Assembly (NCBI GenBank): GCA_007570785.1
Contig: ML662449.1
Coordinates: forward strand, 7,563,721-7,627,720
Origin: Antilocapra americana
Lineage: Eukaryota > Chordata > Mammalia > Artiodactyla > Antilocapridae
Direction of reading: 5' to 3'
DNA: 64,000 bases
Shown here: one piece after another, positions 61,710 through 64,000 of the stretch
Layout of the letters: the number at the start of each line of letters is the position of its first letter
How positions within the stretch are numbered: position 1 is the first letter of the stretch
The notes under the pieces: model-generated
Databases searched by the model: none
Seen by the model: the letters and a program-made list of their open reading frames with translations, nothing else
Told to the model about the DNA's origin: nothing
Made by a program: the position numbers and the translations under genes

Positions 61710-63818
61710 AAGCTGCAGGCCAATTATCACTGAAGAACATAGACAAAAAAATCTTCAACAAGATATTAGCAAAGCAAATTTATTAATACATTAAAAGAAC
61801 CATATACCGGGATCAGTTGGGATTTATGCCACGGAAACAAGGATTTTTCAGTATCTACAAGTCAATCAGTATGATATACCACATTAACAAATTGAAGAAT
61901 AAAAAACATATGATCATCTCAATAGATGCAAAAAAAGCTTTTGATGAAATTCAGCATCCATTTATGAAAATGCTCTCTGGAAAGTGGGCATAGACAGACT
62001 CTACCTCAACATAATGAAGATCATATATGAGAAACCCATAGATAACATCGTACTCAGTGGTGCAAAACTAAAGGCATTTCCTCTAAGATCAGGAAGAGAC
62101 AAAGGTGCCTGCTATCACCGTTTTTATTCATCATAGTATTAAAGCCCTAGTCATAGCAATCAAACCAGAAAAAGAAATGACTATAAATTGGAAAGAAGAC
62201 TGTCACTGTTTGCAGATGACATAATACTATACATAGAATATCCTAAGGATATCACTAGAAAACTGCTAGAGCTCATCAGTGAATTTAGCAAAGTTGCAGA
62301 GTACAAAATCAATACATAGAAATCTGTTGCATTTCCAAACACTAACTATGAGCTATCAGGAAAAGAAATTAGGAAATAATCCCATTTACCATTGCTTCAA
62401 AAAGAATAAGATGCCTAGGAATAAATATACCTAAGTAGGGGAAAAAGACCTGTACTCTGAAAACTATAACACAGTGATGAAAAAATTGAAGATTACACAA
62501 GAAATACATTGTGTTCTTGGGTTAGCAGAATTAATATTGCTAAAATGAACAACTGCCTAAGGCAATCTACAGATTCAGTGCAGTGCCTTTCAAAATACCA
62601 ATGCTGTTTTTTACAGAACTAGAGCAAGTAATTAAAAGATTTGTGTAAAAGCACAAAAGGCCTTCAGTAGACAAAACAGTCTTGAGAAAGAACAACAGAG
62701 CTGGAGGAATCATGCTCCCTGACATCAAACTATGCTACAAAACTATAGTAATCAAAACAGTATGGTAATGGTACAAGAACAGACACCTAGATCAATGGAA
62801 CAGAATAGCAAGCCCAGAAATAAACCCATGCACTTATGTTCAATTAATTTATGACAAAGGAAGCAAGAATATACAATAGAGAAAAATCAGTCTCTTCAAT
62901 AAGTGGTACTGGGAAAACAAGACAGTTACATGCAAAAGAATGGAGTTACAATGTTCTCTAACACCATATATAAAACTAAACTAAAAGTGGATTAAAGAAA
63001 GACCACTAAGTAGCCACTGTCAACTTACAGAGAAAATGTGAGACCAGAAATCATAAAATTTCTAGAAGCAAACCTAGGCAGAACACTGTTTGACTTACAT
63101 TGCAGTAATATATTTTTGTATCCTTCTTCTAAAATAATGGAAACAAAAGCAAAAATAAACAAATGGGACCTCATTATACTTAAAAGCTTTTGCACAACAA
63201 AGGAAACCATCAGCAAAACAAAAAGACAATCTGCTTAATGGAAAAATATTTGCAAATGATATGACCAATGAAGGACTAATATGAAAAATATATAAACAGC
63301 TCATACAACTCAGCATAAAAAAAAAACCTGATGAGAGAATTGACCAAAGACCTGAATAGACCTTTCTCCAAAGAGTACATGTAATGGCCAACAAGTGCAT
63401 GAAAAGATGTTCAACACCACTAATCACTAGGAAAATGCAAATGAAAACCACAGTGTGATAATCAGCTCACACTTAACAGAATGGCTATCATCAAAAAGGG
63501 CACAAATGGTGAATGTTGATGAGGATATGGAGAAAAGAGAATCTGTAGGAATGTAAATTGATACAGCCACTGTGGAAAACAGTATGGAGAATCTTCAAAA
63601 AATTAAAAACAATTATCAGATGATCCAGCAATTTCACTTCTGAGTGTATATCCAAAGAAAATAAAAAACGCTAATTTGAAAAAATACACGCACCCTAGTG
63701 TTCATAACAGCATTATTTACAATTGCCAACTTAATGGAAGCAACCTAAGTGTCCATCAACAGATGAATGGATAAAAATGATACGTGTATATATCACTTCT
63801 TTTTATCCATTCACCTAT

Positions 63819-63869
<51 letters not shown>

Positions 63870-63879
63870 NNNNNNNNNN

Positions 63880-63932
<53 letters not shown>

Positions 63933-64000
63933 TACATACACCCACACATGCAGTGGAATACTGCTCAACCATTAAAAAAGAATGAAATTTTGCCATTTGA
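61710..64000 (+). mobile_element. Decayed L1 ORF2 (reverse transcriptase to C-terminus), sense
   Basis: Begins in the RT region. The RT box Phe-Ala-Asp-Asp reads at 62209-62220. The downstream frame 63038-63238 gives Arg-Pro-Glu-Ile-Ile-Lys-Phe-Leu-Glu-Ala-Asn then Ile-Asn-Lys-Trp-Asp-Leu, typical of L1 ORF2. Near the window edge Ser-Thr-Ile-Lys-Lys-Glu is the usual C-terminal stretch. Many stops and shifts make it non-functional. A (CA)n microsatellite interrupts it at 63825-63927. Confidence 0.9.
63825..63927. repeat. (CA)n microsatellite with 10-N assembly gap
   Basis: AC units run from about 63825 to 63869 and 63880 to 63927, with Ns at 63870-63879. True length is unknown. Frames of His-Thr or Cys-Val repeats across it are artefacts. 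Confidence 0.97.

Noticed and set aside
63756..63996. His-Thr and Cys-Val repeat proteins around the N gap
   Set aside because: Translation of a (CA)n microsatellite containing Ns.

Overview
The window is nuclear DNA of a ruminant, probably a bovid. The clearest signs are the BovB (RTE-type) LINE, its Bov-tA / BovB-tail SINEs, CHR-type tRNA-derived SINEs and artiodactyl L1 copies scattered throughout. Gene structure is mammalian: short exons with GT/AG borders in long introns. The sequence alone does not settle the species.

Two protein-coding genes lie head to tail on the + strand. The first is the 3' end of NFU1, a mitochondrial iron-sulfur cluster scaffold/carrier. Its last two coding exons are at 535-709 and 6044-6088, with a poly(A) signal at 6181. 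The second is the 5' two thirds of GFPT1 (GFAT1, glutamine:fructose-6-phosphate amidotransferase), the rate-limiting entry enzyme of the hexosamine pathway. GFPT1 starts in a TATA-less CpG-island promoter at about 16.3-17.2 kb. Fifteen coding exons can be read between 16878 and 59706, giving residues 1-476 of the 681-residue short isoform. The 54-bp alternative muscle exon (45733-45786) is included. The window ends inside intron 15, before the rest of the isomerase half.

Layout: 1-6200 NFU1 end, with a dead, nearly full-length BovB in its last intron; 6.2-16.3 kb intergenic, mostly SINEs, old LINEs and LTR-like remnants; 16.3-17.2 kb GFPT1 promoter and exon 1; 17-28 kb intron 1, with a young L1 insertion bounded by an 18-bp target-site duplication; 28-60 kb exons 2-15; 59.7-64 kb intron 15, ending in a decayed sense L1 ORF2 interrupted by a (CA)n tract with a 10-N assembly gap.

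Non-gene items worth most attention: a mariner-derived hairpin in GFPT1 intron 2 resembling the bovine miR-2284/2285 microRNA family; a decayed retrocopy resembling FAM104A (VCF1) in intron 4; the conserved muscle exon; several insertions with exact target-site duplications; and locally repeated L1 3'-end segments in intron 12. I found no CRISPR array, operon, prokaryotic system or wholly new coding gene. Family names for old repeats come from recognition of the sequence and were not checked against a database.
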